Shown in pieces: positions 41,005-51,006 of a stretch of DNA of 64,000 bases. This DNA is from Nissabacter sp. SGAir0207 (GTDB lineage Bacteria; Pseudomonadota; Gammaproteobacteria; Enterobacterales; Enterobacteriaceae), in contig NZ_CP028035.1 in the NCBI RefSeq assembly GCF_005491205.1, positions 2,852,001-2,916,000 on the forward strand, given 5' to 3'. Numbering within the stretch: position 1 is the first letter of the stretch; each line of letters opens with the position of its first letter. The notes under the pieces are model-generated. The model was not told the DNA's origin, did not search any database, and saw nothing but the letters and a program-made list of their open reading frames with translations. The translations under genes were made by a program, and so were the position numbers.

Positions 41005-41044
41005 GGCGGGCGGGACCGGCCTCTCAGCCGATCCGCGATGGGAC

Positions 41045-42346
41045 TCAGGCGGAAGCCTGGTTCATCAGTTCAGTGAAGGAGGTCTCTTTCTCAGTCACTT
41101 TCGCCTTGGCCAGCAGGGTTTCAACCGCCTGCTCTTCCAGCGCGACGTTGCGCATGTTGTTCATCAGCTCTTTGTTCTTGCTGTAGAACTCGATCACTTC
41201 CTGCGGATCTTCATACGCAGAAGCCATCTCTTCGATCAGCGCGTTCACGCGATCTTCATCCGCTTTCAGCTCGTTCTGGCTGATCACTTCGCCCAGCAGC
41301 AGGCCAACCACAACGCGGCGTTTAGCTTGCTCTTCGAACAGCTCGCGCGGCAGTTCCAGCGCTTGCTTCTCGTTGCCACCGAAACGCTGTGCAGCCTGAC
41401 GGCGCAGCACGTCGATTTCGCCGTCGATCAGTGCCGCTGGCACGTCGATCGGGTTAGCGTTTACCAGACCGTCGATAGCTTGGGTCTTCACACGGTTACG
41501 CACGGCGCCTTTCAGCTCGCGCTCCATGTTTTTACGCACTTCCGCGCGCAGACCTTCCAGAGAGCCATCAGCCACGCCGAAACGTTTAATGAACTCTTCG
41601 GTCAGCTCCGGCAGTTCACGCTGTTCTACTTTCTTCAGAACGATAGCGAACTGGGCAGCTTTACCTTTCAGGTTCTCTGCGTGATAGTCTTCCGGGAAGC
41701 TCACGTCGATGGTGAACTCGTCGCCCGCTTTATGACCGACCAGACCCTCTTCGAAGCCCGGGATCATGCGGCCCTGGCCCATAGCCAGTACGAAGTCAGA
41801 GGCTTTGCCGCCTTCGAAATCTTCGCCGTCGATGGAGCCGGAGAAGTCAACGGTCACACGGTCTTCTGCCTGAGCAGCCGCGTCAGTCTCTTTCCACTCC
41901 GCCTGCTGCTTGCGCAGGGTTTCCAGCATCGCGTCCACGTCGGATTCGTTGACTTCAACGACCGGCTTCTCAACTTCGATGCCTTCCAGGTCTTTCAGTT
42001 CCACTTCCGGGTAGACTTCGAACTCTACCGTGTAAGTGAAGTCTGCACCTTCTTTATACTCGCCCGGCACGTAGTTCGGTGCGCCAGCCGGATTGATCTT
42101 CTCTTTGATGATCGCGTCAACAAAGTTGCGCTGCATCAGTTCGCCCAGCACGTCCTGACGGACAGAGGCGCCATAGCGCTGCTCAATGATATTCATCGGC
42201 ACTTTGCCTTTACGGAAGCCGTCGATACGGACGCTTTTCGCCGCATTCACCAGCTCTTTTTTCACTGCCTGGGCGATGGTATCAGCCGGTACAGTAATAG
42301 AGAGACGGCGCCCAAGGCCTTGAGTGGTTTCTACTGAAACTTGCAT
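41045..42346 (-). CDS. tig: trigger factor
   Basis: Ribosome-associated chaperone and prolyl isomerase, 433 residues. The ribosome-binding loop GFRKGKVP is at ~44-51, the FKBP-type domain spans about 150-245 ([19 protein letters not shown]) and a helical C-terminal cradle follows. GAGG lies eight bases before the ATG. Its leader carries a large inverted repeat (see separate entry). Confidence 0.98.
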   Translation of the reverse strand: MQVSVETTQGLGRRLSITVPADTIAQAVKKELVNAAKSVRIDGFRKGKVPMNIIEQRYGASVRQDVLGELMQRNFVDAIIKEKINPAGAPNYVPGEYKEGADFTYTVEFEVYPEVELKDLEGIEVEKPVVEVNESDVDAMLETLRKQQAEWKETDAAAQAEDRVTVDFSGSIDGEDFEGGKASDFVLAMGQGRMIPGFEEGLVGHKAGDEFTIDVSFPEDYHAENLKGKAAQFAIVLKKVEQRELPELTEEFIKRFGVADGSLEGLRAEVRKNMERELKGAVRNRVKTQAIDGLVNANPIDVPAALIDGEIDVLRRQAAQRFGGNEKQALELPRELFEEQAKRRVVVGLLLGEVISQNELKADEDRVNALIEEMASAYEDPQEVIEFYSKNKELMNNMRNVALEEQAVETLLAKAKVTEKETSFTELMNQASA

Positions 42347-42385
42347 CTTGTTACCTCAAAAAAATCACAGTGCTCGGTCAACTCC

Positions 42386-42439
42386 AGAAGCCGTTCTCAA
42401 AATGAGTGCGCAGGGCAACTTACTTTGAAAACGGCTTCT
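42386..42439 (-). repeat. 16-bp inverted repeat in the tig leader
   Basis: AGAAGCCGTTCTCAAA (42386-42401) and TTTGAAAACGGCTTCT (42424-42439) are complementary except for one mismatch, with a 22-nt loop. It lies 40-93 nt upstream of the tig ATG, inside the predicted mRNA leader. Confidence 0.7.
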
Positions 42440-42522
42440 AAGAACCAGGACGGCCGCTTTATCAGAACCCATTCCCTGTTTTCAGAAGCGTCCCGAAACC
42501 ATTCCGGAAAATAAGACGCAGC

Positions 42523-42551
42523 ATTATAGCGGCGCAAGCCGTGCGAGTCGA
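42523..42551 (-). promoter_or_regulatory. tig promoter
   Basis: On the minus strand a perfect TATAAT (42523-42528) is preceded after 17 nt by TCGACT (42546-42551), a four-of-six match to TTGACA. It predicts a leader of about 170 nt. Confidence 0.65.
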
Positions 42552-42645
42552 GGAGGGGACGGCCACGAAGGCGCGCTAAATCTCACACTTCCACCGTTTT
42601 ACCCGCTAACAGCACGCTCACTGGTGCACACGCCGCTGCTGCATA

Positions 42646-42670
42646 AACAAAAACGGCCCGCAGGCCGTTT
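42646..42670 (-). terminator. bolA terminator
   Basis: Perfect stem AAACGGCC / GGCCGTTT with a 4-nt loop, about 90 nt after the bolA stop, followed on the minus strand by TTTTTGTTT. Confidence 0.85.
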
Positions 42671-42759
42671 CAACAACGCATCTCTATTAATACCCTATTT
42701 CAGGTGGCAAATGCCACCGGCAACGCGGAACGCCGCGCCACACCTGCCTGACGGAGGCG

Positions 42760-43074
42760 TCAGGCGAGGGTGCCAGCCCCCCGGCAGGGTGGCGAGGCAG
42801 GCACGGTGTCCTGCAACCCTTCCCACTCTTTCAGGGTATAGGTATGGAGCGCCAGGGCATGCACGCCATCGGAAAGCTCTTCAGACAGCACGCTGTAGAT
42901 CGCGCGGTGCCGGGTCAGGAAGCGCTCCCCCACGAACCGATCTGAGACCATAACAACCTTGAAATGACTCTCTGAACCGGCCGGAACATTGTGGCGATAG
43001 CTCTCGTCCACCACTTCCAGATGCACAGGTTCAAACGCCGCCCTTAGTTTTGCTTCGATTTGCTCGCGAATCAT
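42760..43074 (-). CDS. bolA: transcriptional regulator BolA
   Basis: BolA/IbaG-family protein, 104 residues, with the class-II-KH-like fold and the conserved [24 protein letters not shown] block and His in ALALHTYT. In E. coli it affects cell shape, biofilm and, with monothiol glutaredoxins, Fe-S trafficking. AAGGAG lies seven bases before the ATG. Divergent from yajG across a 329-bp gap. Confidence 0.95.
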   Translation of the reverse strand: MIREQIEAKLRAAFEPVHLEVVDESYRHNVPAGSESHFKVVMVSDRFVGERFLTRHRAIYSVLSEELSDGVHALALHTYTLKEWEGLQDTVPASPPCRGAGTLA

Positions 43075-43403
43075 AAAGATCTCCTTATTACACCAGCAGA
43101 GAGCTGCGCCCCATCTAGTTCAATATTAGTCGGTTTTAAACTTCTTATCGTCTCGCTTGAGCAACTTTGTCTGCGAAAGCGCTAAAAAAGTCAATCACCC
43201 TTCGCTGGCTCATCACTAGCACGCAAAGTATCCGGGTGATTATCTGATTGAAATGGCATGGATTGGCTGTTTGAATGGGCAGACTGCCTGGGCAAACGAC
43301 CTAAGGCGAAAATCTGTAGGCGAGGATCTTCCCCCGCTGGCCGGCAGTGTTATGATGTCGGCAATTTTGTGTTACCCACCACAATAACGACAGAGACGTG
43401 ATC
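43075..43403. other. bolA-yajG divergent intergenic region
   Basis: No gene is seen. On the minus strand CCGACTAATA (43124-43133) loosely resembles the gearbox -10 known for E. coli bolA. An 8-bp inverted pair AATCACCC / GGGTGATT (43193-43200, 43234-43241) lies mid-gap. On the plus strand TATGAT (43351-43356) could be the yajG -10, without a good -35. Confidence 0.35.
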
Positions 43404-43982
43404 ATGTTCAAGAAGATAATTTTCCCTTTACTGGCAATGGTGATGCTTGCCGGTTGTGCCACCAACAGCAATACCCTTAACGTGTCGCCGAAGATTGTCC
43501 TGCCGACCCAGGATCCGACGCTGATGGGCGTGACCGTCAGCATCAACGGCGCGGACCAGCGTCAGGATCAGGCACTGGCGAAGGTGAACCGCGACGGCCA
43601 ACTGGTGGTGCTGACCCCTTCCCGCGACCTGCGCTTCCTGCTGCAAGAGGTGCTGGAGAAGCAGATGGGCGCCCGTGGCTACATGATTGGCGCCAATGGC
43701 GCGGTTGACCTGCAGATCGTGGTCAACAACCTCTATGCCGACGTGCAAGAGGGCAACCTGCGCTACAACATCACCACCAAGGCGGACATCTCCATCATCG
43801 CCACGGCGCAGAATGGCAGCAAACAGGTGAAAAACTACCGCTCCACCTATAACGTTCAAGGCGCGTTCACCGCGACCAATGACAAGATCACCGCCGCCGT
43901 CAACACCGTGCTGGGCGACGTGATTGCCGACATGGCGCAAGACACCAGCGTCAGCGAGTTCATCAAGCAGAACGCGCGTTAA
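43404..43982 (+). CDS. yajG: YajG family lipoprotein
   Basis: Lipoprotein of 192 residues; signal peptide ends VMLAGC with lipidated Cys18. The DPTLMGVTVSINGADQRQDQALAKV and SRDLRFLLQEVLEKQM blocks match E. coli YajG. Function unknown; co-located with ampG in enterics. The ATG at 43404 gives the E. coli N terminus MFKKI; a GTG two codons upstream is a less likely start. Confidence 0.94.
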   Translation: MFKKIIFPLLAMVMLAGCATNSNTLNVSPKIVLPTQDPTLMGVTVSINGADQRQDQALAKVNRDGQLVVLTPSRDLRFLLQEVLEKQMGARGYMIGANGAVDLQIVVNNLYADVQEGNLRYNITTKADISIIATAQNGSKQVKNYRSTYNVQGAFTATNDKITAAVNTVLGDVIADMAQDTSVSEFIKQNAR

Positions 43983-44012
43983 TCCTGCCGCCGCGCTCCG
44001 CGGCGTCTGGTT

Positions 44013-44043
44013 GCCACCGGTTTGCCGCCGGTGGCCTCTTTTT
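44013..44043 (+). terminator. yajG terminator
   Basis: Stem GCCACCGG / CCGGTGGC with a 7-nt loop followed by CTCTTTTT, 30 nt after the yajG stop and before ampG. Confidence 0.75.
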
Positions 44044-44072
44044 CCCCCTCCCCCTGCCAGCGGAAGTCAGCC

Positions 44073-45554
44073 ATGCCCAGCCAAACCCTCAGCCTCTTTA
44101 CCCAACGCAACAGCGCGGTGATGCTGCTGCTTGGCTTCGCCTCCGGCCTGCCGCTGGCGTTGACCTCCGGCACCCTGCAAGCCTGGATGACGGTGGCGGG
44201 GGTGGATCTGAAAACCATCGGCTTCTTCTCGCTGGTCGGGCAGGCGTATGTGTTCAAGTTCCTGTGGTCACCGCTGATGGACCGCTACACCCCACCGTTG
44301 ATGGGGCGGCGGCGCGGTTGGCTGCTGGTGGCGCAGTTGCTGCTGATCGTGGCGATCGCCGCGATGGGCTTTATGCAGCCGTCGGGCGATCTCTGGTGGC
44401 TGGCGGCGCTGGCGGTGGCGGTGGCGTTCCTCTCCGCCTCCCAGGACATCGTGTTTGACGCCTATAAAACCGACCTGCTGAGCGCCGAGCAGCGCGGCGC
44501 TGGCGCGGCCGTTTCGGTGCTGGGCTATCGGCTGGCGATGCTGGTGTCGGGCGGGCTGGCGCTGTGGATTGCCGATCGCTACCTCGGCTGGCAGGCGACC
44601 TACTGGCTGATGGCCGGGCTGATGGTGATTGGGGTGGTGACCACCCTGCGCGCGCCCGAGCCTGAGGCGCACGCCGCGCCGCCGCGCTCGCTGGAGCAGG
44701 CGGTGGCCGCGCCACTGCGTGACTTCTTCGGCCGCAACAATGCCTGGCTGATTTTGAGCCTGATTGTGCTCTACAAGATGGGTGACGCCTTCGCTGGCAG
44801 CCTGAGCACCACGTTCCTGATCCGTGGCGTCGGTTTTGAGGCTGGCGAAGTGGGGTTGGTGAACAAGACCCTTGGGCTGGCGGCCACCATTGTCGGCGCG
44901 CTCTACGGCGGGGCGCTGATGCAGCGGCTGAGCCTGTTCCGCGCCCTGCTGATCTTCGGCCTGTTGCAAGCGCTCTCCAATGCCGGTTACTGGCTACTGG
45001 CCATCACCGACAAAAACCTGCTGAGCATGGCCAGCGCTATCTTTGTTGAGAACCTGTGCGGGGGCATGGGCACCGCGGCCTTTGTCGCGCTGCTGATGGC
45101 GCTGTGCAACAAATCCTTCTCCGCCACCCAGTTTGCGCTGCTCTCGGCGCTCTCGGCGGTGGGCCGGGTCTATGTCGGGCCGGTCGCTGGCTGGTTTGTC
45201 GAGGCGCATGGCTGGCCGCTCTTCTACCTCTTCTCCATCCTGGCGGCGCTGCCGGGGCTGGGGCTGCTGCTGGCCTGCCGCTCCACGCTGGAGTACGCGC
45301 AGCAACATGATGCCTTCCCCGCCCGCACGCAGTACGCGCAGGGTTACCGCTGGGCGCTGCGCCTGTTCACTGGCGGCTGCCTGCTGCTGTTGGGTTGGGT
45401 GCTGCTGCTGGCGATCAATGCCCTGCTGGGGCCGGTGGTGCAACCGCTGCTGACGCCGCTGTTTGAGGTCGGCATGGCGCTCGGCTTGGTAGGCGTGGCA
45501 TGGGGCGCCGGGCTGGATTACGCCGCCCAACGACAGGCGCGCGCGCTGCTCTAA
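44073..45554 (+). CDS. ampG: muropeptide permease AmpG
   Basis: Inner-membrane MFS permease that imports GlcNAc-anhydro-muropeptides for cell-wall recycling and for AmpC induction signalling. It is 493 residues with 12-14 membrane segments. Family blocks include GFASGLPLALTSGTLQAWM, GFFSLVGQAYVFKFLWSPLMDR and ENLCGGMGTAAFVALLMALC. GGAAG lies seven bases before the ATG at 44073; the extra 17 upstream codons of a longer ORF are rejected. Confidence 0.96.
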   Translation: MPSQTLSLFTQRNSAVMLLLGFASGLPLALTSGTLQAWMTVAGVDLKTIGFFSLVGQAYVFKFLWSPLMDRYTPPLMGRRRGWLLVAQLLLIVAIAAMGFMQPSGDLWWLAALAVAVAFLSASQDIVFDAYKTDLLSAEQRGAGAAVSVLGYRLAMLVSGGLALWIADRYLGWQATYWLMAGLMVIGVVTTLRAPEPEAHAAPPRSLEQAVAAPLRDFFGRNNAWLILSLIVLYKMGDAFAGSLSTTFLIRGVGFEAGEVGLVNKTLGLAATIVGALYGGALMQRLSLFRALLIFGLLQALSNAGYWLLAITDKNLLSMASAIFVENLCGGMGTAAFVALLMALCNKSFSATQFALLSALSAVGRVYVGPVAGWFVEAHGWPLFYLFSILAALPGLGLLLACRSTLEYAQQHDAFPARTQYAQGYRWALRLFTGGCLLLLGWVLLLAINALLGPVVQPLLTPLFEVGMALGLVGVAWGAGLDYAAQRQARALL

Positions 45555-45581
45555 CCCTGTAGCGTAGCTGAACAAAAAATC

Positions 45582-45608
45582 GCCACCCCCGCAGGGTGTG
45601 GCCTTTTT
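45582..45608 (+). terminator. ampG terminator
   Basis: Imperfect stem GCCACCC / GGGTGTGGC (one bulge) followed by five T residues, 27 nt after the ampG stop. Confidence 0.6.
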
Positions 45609-45899
45609 CCTGACTTTTCAAGAAAAGGGATGGTGCAATTTCAGTTATCGACACCTTTTTAATTATTTGCCTATTTGTTACAACGCTTTTTTTTATCTGC
45701 GCTTTGTTATTTTATTTTTACCGCAATTACACAAGTTGTTTACATATTTTAAACCTGTAATTTCTAAATATGTCTGGTTAGCGGAATAAACCCGGCTGGA
45801 GGCTGCTATTTTTTCAACAATTTGATTAAATTTCCGCAGCTTAGTTGGCTCAATGCGTTGTTGCCCTTGAGAAATCATCACCCTCTGTTACAGATGTGA
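45609..45899. other. AT-rich region between ampG and the cyo control region
   Basis: No credible gene is seen; a 63-codon ORF here starts in the ampG terminator and looks random. The stretch is markedly AT-richer than its surroundings, with runs of T and A that could bend DNA or bind H-NS. Confidence 0.5.
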
Positions 45900-45926
45900 G
45901 CATGTTAACATAAAGTGTCAACATGC
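45900..45926. promoter_or_regulatory. 27-bp operator-like inverted repeat upstream of cyoA
   Basis: GCATGTTAACA-TAAAG-TGTCAACATGC: two 11-bp arms complementary at 10 positions. The centre is about 70 bp upstream of the predicted cyo transcription start. Each half (TGTTAACA / TGTCAACA) is itself nearly palindromic. The binding protein is not identified. Confidence 0.55.
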
Positions 45927-45948
45927 TGCTGACACTCTCTTAAGCGTG

Positions 45949-45977
45949 TTTACAGTACTGCAACCTTCCCGTAAAAT
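45949..45977 (+). promoter_or_regulatory. cyoABCDE promoter
   Basis: TTTACA (45949-45954), 17 nt, TAAAAT (45972-45977): a good sigma-70 promoter about 50 nt before the cyoA start. Confidence 0.75.
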
Positions 45978-46026
45978 GCCCGCACACATGAAACGACAAT
46001 AGAGCCCTTGTAATTGAGGTCGTTAG

Positions 46027-46977
46027 ATGAGACTTAAGAAATACAATAAAAGTATTGGGATGTTGTCTTTATTTGCTTCCACTGTCTTGCTCAGTGGTTG
46101 CGATACGGCATTAATGGATCCCAAGGGAGCAGTTGGACTTGAGCAACGAACACTGATCTTAACCGCCATCGGCTTGATGCTGATTGTAGTGATACCAGTG
46201 ATCATTATGGCTTTCGCCTTTGCCTGGAAGTATCGCGCTTCCAACAAGGACGCTAAGTACAGTCCAAACTGGTCCCACTCCAACAAGATCGAGGCAGTGG
46301 TCTGGACCGTTCCAATTATCATCATTGCCATCCTGGCAACGATTACCTGGAAAACCACCCACTCGCTGGACCCCTTCAAACCTATCGACAGTGACAAAAA
46401 GCCGTTAACGATTGAAGTGGTCGCCCTGGACTGGAAGTGGCTGTTCATCTATCCAGAACAAGGTATCGCCACCGTCAACGAGATCGCTATCCCGAAAGAT
46501 GTGCCTGTGCAGTTCAAGGTCACCTCTGACACGGTAATGAACTCGTTCTTTATTCCCCAACTGGGCGGACAAATCTACGCGATGGCCGGTATGCAGACTC
46601 AACTGCATCTGATTGCGAACGAGGCGGGAACCTATAAAGGTATCTCCTCCAACTTCAGCGGTCGCGGCTTCTCCGGGATGAAGTTCAACGCCATCGCCGT
46701 ACCTACTCAGCAAGATTTTGATAGCTGGGTGGCCAAGGTGAAACAGGCGCCTCATGCCCTGAACAGCACTGATGAGTTCAACAAACTGGCTGCGCCGAGC
46801 GAAGCTCACCCGGTTGAGTACTTCTCCAGCGTCAAGCCGGGCCTGTTCCAGGAAGTCATTGGTAAATTTATGGGTGAAATGAAGTCGCATAAAGATATCG
46901 ATGCCATGCCAGACGGTATGGACATGAGCAAAGGCATGGACATGGGTGAGCACGCGAAAGCCGGAGCCGAGGAATAA
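46027..46977 (+). CDS. cyoA: cytochrome bo3 ubiquinol oxidase subunit II
   Basis: Lipoprotein subunit of the proton-pumping terminal oxidase, 316 residues. Signal ends LLSGC (Cys25). Two membrane helices (~42-65, 88-107) precede a cupredoxin domain without the CuA ligands, as in quinol oxidases. A Met/His-rich tail ([16 protein letters not shown]) closes the protein. First gene of cyoABCDE; cyoB follows after 3 nt. Confidence 0.97.
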   Translation: MRLKKYNKSIGMLSLFASTVLLSGCDTALMDPKGAVGLEQRTLILTAIGLMLIVVIPVIIMAFAFAWKYRASNKDAKYSPNWSHSNKIEAVVWTVPIIIIAILATITWKTTHSLDPFKPIDSDKKPLTIEVVALDWKWLFIYPEQGIATVNEIAIPKDVPVQFKVTSDTVMNSFFIPQLGGQIYAMAGMQTQLHLIANEAGTYKGISSNFSGRGFSGMKFNAIAVPTQQDFDSWVAKVKQAPHALNSTDEFNKLAAPSEAHPVEYFSSVKPGLFQEVIGKFMGEMKSHKDIDAMPDGMDMSKGMDMGEHAKAGAEE

Positions 46978-46980
46978 AAG

Positions 46981-48972
46981 ATGTTCGGAAAATTAACGCT
47001 TGATGCGGTTCCTTATCATGAACCCATCATTATGTTTACACTTGCTGGTATTGCCGTACTTGGTGCGGCACTCGTAGGTGCCATCACCTACTTCGGCAAA
47101 TGGCAGTATCTGTGGAGCGAGTGGCTGACTTCGGTTGACCACAAAAAACTGGGTATCATGTACATCATCGTCGCCATCGTCATGCTGCTGCGTGGCTTTG
47201 CCGATGCCATCATGATGCGTGGTCAGCAGGCGCTGGCCTCGGCGGGCGAGGCGGGCTTCCTGCCGCCACACCACTATGACCAGATCTTTACCGCGCATGG
47301 CGTCATCATGATCTTCTTCATGGCGATGCCGTTCGTTATCGGTCTGATGAACATCGTGGTGCCGTTGCAGATTGGCGCGCGTGACGTGGCCTTCCCGTTC
47401 CTGAACAACATCAGCTTCTGGTTCACCGCCGTTGCCGTGATTCTGATCAACATCTCTCTGGGTGTGGGTGAGTTCGCGCAGACTGGCTGGCTGGCCTATC
47501 CGCCGTTGTCAGGTAAGGAGTTCAGTCCGGGCGTGGGCGTTGACTACTGGATCTGGAGCTTGCAGATTTCCGGTGTTGGTACCCTGCTGACAGGCGTTAA
47601 CTTCTTCGCGACCATCCTGAAGATGCGCGCGCCGGGCATGCCGCTGATGAAAATGCCGGTCTTTACCTGGGCCGCACTCTGCACCAACGTGCTGATCATC
47701 GTCTCCTTCCCAATCCTGACTGTTACCGTCGCGCTGTTGACGATGGATCGTTATCTGGGCACCCATTTCTTCACCAATGATATGGGCGGCAACATGATGA
47801 TGTATGTCAACCTGATTTGGGCATGGGGCCACCCGGAAGTGTACATCCTGGTTCTGCCGGTGTTTGGTGTGTTCTCGGAAGTGACCGCGACCTTCTCCAA
47901 GAAGCGTCTGTTCGGTTACACCTCCCTGGTATGGGCAACCATCGCGATTACCGTTCTGTCGTTCATCGTTTGGCTGCACCACTTCTTCACCATGGGTTCC
48001 GGCGCGAACGTCAACGCCTTCTTTGGTATCGCCACCATGATCATTTCCATCCCGACCGGGGTGAAAATCTTCAACTGGCTGTTCACCATGTACCAGGGCC
48101 GTATCCAGCTGAACTCCGCCATGCTGTGGACTGTGGGCTTCATCATCACCTTCTCCATCGGTGGGATGACCGGCGTACTGCTGGCCGTACCGGGCGCAGA
48201 CTTCGTGCTGCACAACAGCCTGTTCCTGATCGCGCACTTCCACAACGTTATCATCGGTGGTGTGGTGTTCGGTTGCTTCGCTGGCCTGATCTACTGGTTC
48301 CCGAAAGCCTTCGGCTTCATGCTGAATGAGAAGTGGGCAGTACGCTCCTTCTGGTTCTGGATCATTGGTTTCTTCGTGGCGTTCATGCCGCTGTACGTGC
48401 TGGGCTTCATGGGCATGACCCGTCGCCTGAGCCAGAACATTGACCCGGAATTCCACTCCCTGCTGATTGTGGCAGCGTTTGGTGCTCTGCTGATTGCCTG
48501 TGGCATCCTGTGCCAGCTGATTATGTTCTACGTCTCCATCCGTGACCGCGACCAAAACCGCGACCTGACTGGCGACCCGTGGGGCGCGCGTACCCTGGAG
48601 TGGGCAACGTCCTCTCCGCCGCCGTTCTACAACTTCGCCATCGTGCCGGAAGTGCATGACCGCGACGCGTTCTGGGACATGAAAGAGAAAGGCGAAGCGT
48701 ACAAGAAGCCCGCCAAGTATGAAGAGATCCACATGCCGAAGAACTCCGGCGCCGGTATCGTGATTGCGTTCGCCAGCCTGGTGTTCGGTTTCGCGGCCAT
48801 CTGGGACATCTGGTGGCTGGCAGGCGTGGGCTTCCTGGCGATGGCTGTGGCCTGGATCTGGAAGAGCTTCGACAACGATGTTGACTACTATGTGCCGGTT
48901 GCCGAAATCGAGCGTATTGAGAACCAACATTTTGAACAAATCAGCAAAGCAGGCGTGAAACATGTCAACTGA
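46981..48972 (+). CDS. cyoB: cytochrome bo3 ubiquinol oxidase subunit I
   Basis: Catalytic heme-copper subunit, 663 residues, 15 membrane helices. The low-spin heme His pair is in HGVIMIFFM and [12 protein letters not shown]; the CuB site includes [12 protein letters not shown] with the His-Tyr crosslink pair, and [13 protein letters not shown]. The EC-type quinol-site region [14 protein letters not shown] is present. It carries K- and D-channel residues of type A oxidases. cyoC overlaps by 11 bp. Confidence 0.98.
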   Translation: MFGKLTLDAVPYHEPIIMFTLAGIAVLGAALVGAITYFGKWQYLWSEWLTSVDHKKLGIMYIIVAIVMLLRGFADAIMMRGQQALASAGEAGFLPPHHYDQIFTAHGVIMIFFMAMPFVIGLMNIVVPLQIGARDVAFPFLNNISFWFTAVAVILINISLGVGEFAQTGWLAYPPLSGKEFSPGVGVDYWIWSLQISGVGTLLTGVNFFATILKMRAPGMPLMKMPVFTWAALCTNVLIIVSFPILTVTVALLTMDRYLGTHFFTNDMGGNMMMYVNLIWAWGHPEVYILVLPVFGVFSEVTATFSKKRLFGYTSLVWATIAITVLSFIVWLHHFFTMGSGANVNAFFGIATMIISIPTGVKIFNWLFTMYQGRIQLNSAMLWTVGFIITFSIGGMTGVLLAVPGADFVLHNSLFLIAHFHNVIIGGVVFGCFAGLIYWFPKAFGFMLNEKWAVRSFWFWIIGFFVAFMPLYVLGFMGMTRRLSQNIDPEFHSLLIVAAFGALLIACGILCQLIMFYVSIRDRDQNRDLTGDPWGARTLEWATSSPPPFYNFAIVPEVHDRDAFWDMKEKGEAYKKPAKYEEIHMPKNSGAGIVIAFASLVFGFAAIWDIWWLAGVGFLAMAVAWIWKSFDNDVDYYVPVAEIERIENQHFEQISKAGVKHVN

Positions 48973-49576
48973 TTCTCTGACTAACCACAACGTAGCCCAT
49001 GCGGAGCATGGGCACCACGATGCAGGTGAGACCAAAGTCTTTGGCTTCTGGATCTACCTGATGAGCGACTGCGTACTGTTTGCGAGCTTGTTCGCGACGT
49101 ATGCGGTACTGGTAAATGGGACCGCGGGCGGTCCCTCTGGTAAAGACATCTTTGAACTGCCGTTCGTGCTGGTAGAGACCTTCTGCCTGCTGTTCAGTAG
49201 TATCACCTACGGCATGGCCATGCTGGCCATGAACAAGGGTAACAAAGCGGGCGTCAACACCTGGCTGGGCCTGACCTTCCTGTTCGGTCTGGCGTTCATC
49301 TGCATGGAAATCTATGAATTCCATCACCTGATCGCTGAAGGCTTTGGCCCGGATCGCAGTGCGTTCCTGTCTGCCTTCTTTACCCTGGTCGGCACCCACG
49401 GTCTGCACGTGACCACCGGTCTTATCTGGATCCTGACCATGATGGTACAGGTGAAGAGCCGCGGCCTGACCTCTGTGAACAAAACCCGCCTGATGTGCCT
49501 GAGCCTGTTCTGGCACTTCCTGGACGTGGTGTGGATCTGCGTATTTACCGTTGTCTATCTGATGGGGGCCATGTAA
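48962..49576 (+). CDS. cyoC: cytochrome bo3 ubiquinol oxidase subunit III
   Basis: Five-helix membrane subunit, 204 residues. Family blocks [24 protein letters not shown] and [14 protein letters not shown] are intact, and the N terminus is His-rich ([11 protein letters not shown]). Needed for assembly and stability of the oxidase. Overlaps cyoB by 11 bp and cyoD by one base (TAATG). Confidence 0.97.
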   Translation: MSTDSLTNHNVAHAEHGHHDAGETKVFGFWIYLMSDCVLFASLFATYAVLVNGTAGGPSGKDIFELPFVLVETFCLLFSSITYGMAMLAMNKGNKAGVNTWLGLTFLFGLAFICMEIYEFHHLIAEGFGPDRSAFLSAFFTLVGTHGLHVTTGLIWILTMMVQVKSRGLTSVNKTRLMCLSLFWHFLDVVWICVFTVVYLMGAM

Positions 49577-49908
49577 TGAGTCATTCTTCTACAGGGCACG
49601 GCGGCGCCAGCCACGGCAGCGTTAAAAGCTACCTGATTGGGTTCATCCTCTCCGTCATCCTGACGATCATTCCGTTCTGGATGGTGATGAATGGCACCGC
49701 GACCCACGGCACCATCCTGGCCACAATCGTGGCGATGGCCGTGATTCAGATTGTGGTACACCTGGTGTACTTCCTGCACATGAACACGTCGTCGGAAGAG
49801 CGCTGGAACCTGGTGGCATTCCTGTTCACCGCCATGATCATTCTTATTGTTGTTGTGGGCTCTCTCTGGATTATGTACAACCTCAACCTCAATATGATGG
49901 TCAGCTAA
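49576..49908 (+). CDS. cyoD: cytochrome bo3 ubiquinol oxidase subunit IV
   Basis: Small three-helix subunit, 110 residues starting [15 protein letters not shown]. Core [21 protein letters not shown] and [17 protein letters not shown] match E. coli CyoD. The ATG overlaps the cyoC stop by one base; a longer in-frame ORF starting inside cyoC is rejected. Confidence 0.96.
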   Translation: MSHSSTGHGGASHGSVKSYLIGFILSVILTIIPFWMVMNGTATHGTILATIVAMAVIQIVVHLVYFLHMNTSSEERWNLVAFLFTAMIILIVVVGSLWIMYNLNLNMMVS

Positions 49909-49925
49909 GAGCCGAGTTGCACGTG

Positions 49926-50813
49926 ATGATTAAGCAATACCTGCAAGTAACGAAGCCAGGAATTATTTTCGGTAATTTAATTTCTGTCGTCGGAGGGTTT
50001 CTCCTTGCTTCCAAAGGAAACATTGATTATCCCCTCTTTCTCGCCACCCTGGTGGGCGTCTCGTTGGTTGTCGCTTCGGGCTGTGTGTTTAACAACTACA
50101 TTGACCGCGACATCGACAAGAAAATGGAGAGAACGAAGAACCGGGTCCTGGTAAAGGGCCTTATTCAGCCGAAAAGCTCCCTGGTTTACGCATCCTTGCT
50201 GGGTATTGCTGGTGGCGCGTTGCTCTACTTTGCCGCCAATGCGCTCTCCATGTGGCTGGCGCTGGCGGGGTTCATTATTTATGTCGGGGTCTACAGCCTC
50301 TACATGAAGCGTAACTCCGTCTACGGCACGCTGATTGGCAGCCTCTCCGGCGCTGCGCCGCCGGTGATTGGCTACTGCGCGGTCAGCAATGAGTTTGACG
50401 CCGGGGCGCTGATCCTGCTGTTGATCTTCAGCCTCTGGCAGATGCCGCACTCCTACGCGATCGCGATTTTCCGCTTCAAGGATTATCAGGCCGCGAACAT
50501 CCCGGTTCTGCCGGTGGTGAAAGGCATCTCGGTGGCAAAAAACCATATTACGCTCTATATCCTGGCGTTTATGATTGCCACGGTCATGCTCTCGCTGGGT
50601 GGCTACGCCGGGTACAAGTACCTGGTGGTGGCAGCCGCGGTGAGCGTCTGGTGGTTGGGGATGGCCCTGCGTGGCTACAAAACCTCCAACGACCGGGTGT
50701 GGGCGCGCAAGCTGTTCGTCTTCTCCATCGTGGCGATCACCTCGCTGAGCGTGATGATGTCCGTGGACTTCAATGTCCCGGCCACCGGCACGCTGCTCAC
50801 CTATAACTGGTAA
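49926..50813 (+). CDS. cyoE: protoheme IX farnesyltransferase
   Basis: Membrane UbiA-family enzyme that farnesylates heme B to heme O for the bo3 oxidase, 295 residues. The Asp-rich motif [18 protein letters not shown] (~58-75) and the second loop [13 protein letters not shown] are clear. The ATG at 49926 is used; a GTG one codon earlier (MMIKQ, as in E. coli) and a TTG at 49917 are alternatives. Last gene of the operon, followed by a terminator. Confidence 0.97.
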   Translation: MIKQYLQVTKPGIIFGNLISVVGGFLLASKGNIDYPLFLATLVGVSLVVASGCVFNNYIDRDIDKKMERTKNRVLVKGLIQPKSSLVYASLLGIAGGALLYFAANALSMWLALAGFIIYVGVYSLYMKRNSVYGTLIGSLSGAAPPVIGYCAVSNEFDAGALILLLIFSLWQMPHSYAIAIFRFKDYQAANIPVLPVVKGISVAKNHITLYILAFMIATVMLSLGGYAGYKYLVVAAAVSVWWLGMALRGYKTSNDRVWARKLFVFSIVAITSLSVMMSVDFNVPATGTLLTYNW

Positions 50814-50834
50814 GCGCCGCACAACACGGTTCCT

Positions 50835-50864
50835 AAGAAGCGCCTCCGGGCGCTTCTTTTTTTT
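50835..50864 (+). terminator. cyo operon terminator
   Basis: Perfect stem AAGAAGCGCC / GGCGCTTCTT with a TCCG loop and eight T residues. Confidence 0.95.
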
Positions 50865-51006
50865 GCCCTCCCCTCCCCCGCCCTGCCCGCTATGCTCAAG
50901 TGGGGCAGAGGAAATAACCTGACCGTAATATCTGCTAAACATCCGGCGATTTACCGCAATGCATTAACAACACTACAATGACGCAGTTTGTCATTTTGAG
51001 GTGGTA

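Noticed and set aside
45598..45789. 63-codon ORF in the AT-rich ampG-cyoA gap
   Set aside because: Starts in the ampG terminator hairpin, lacks a ribosome site and has an improbable composition.
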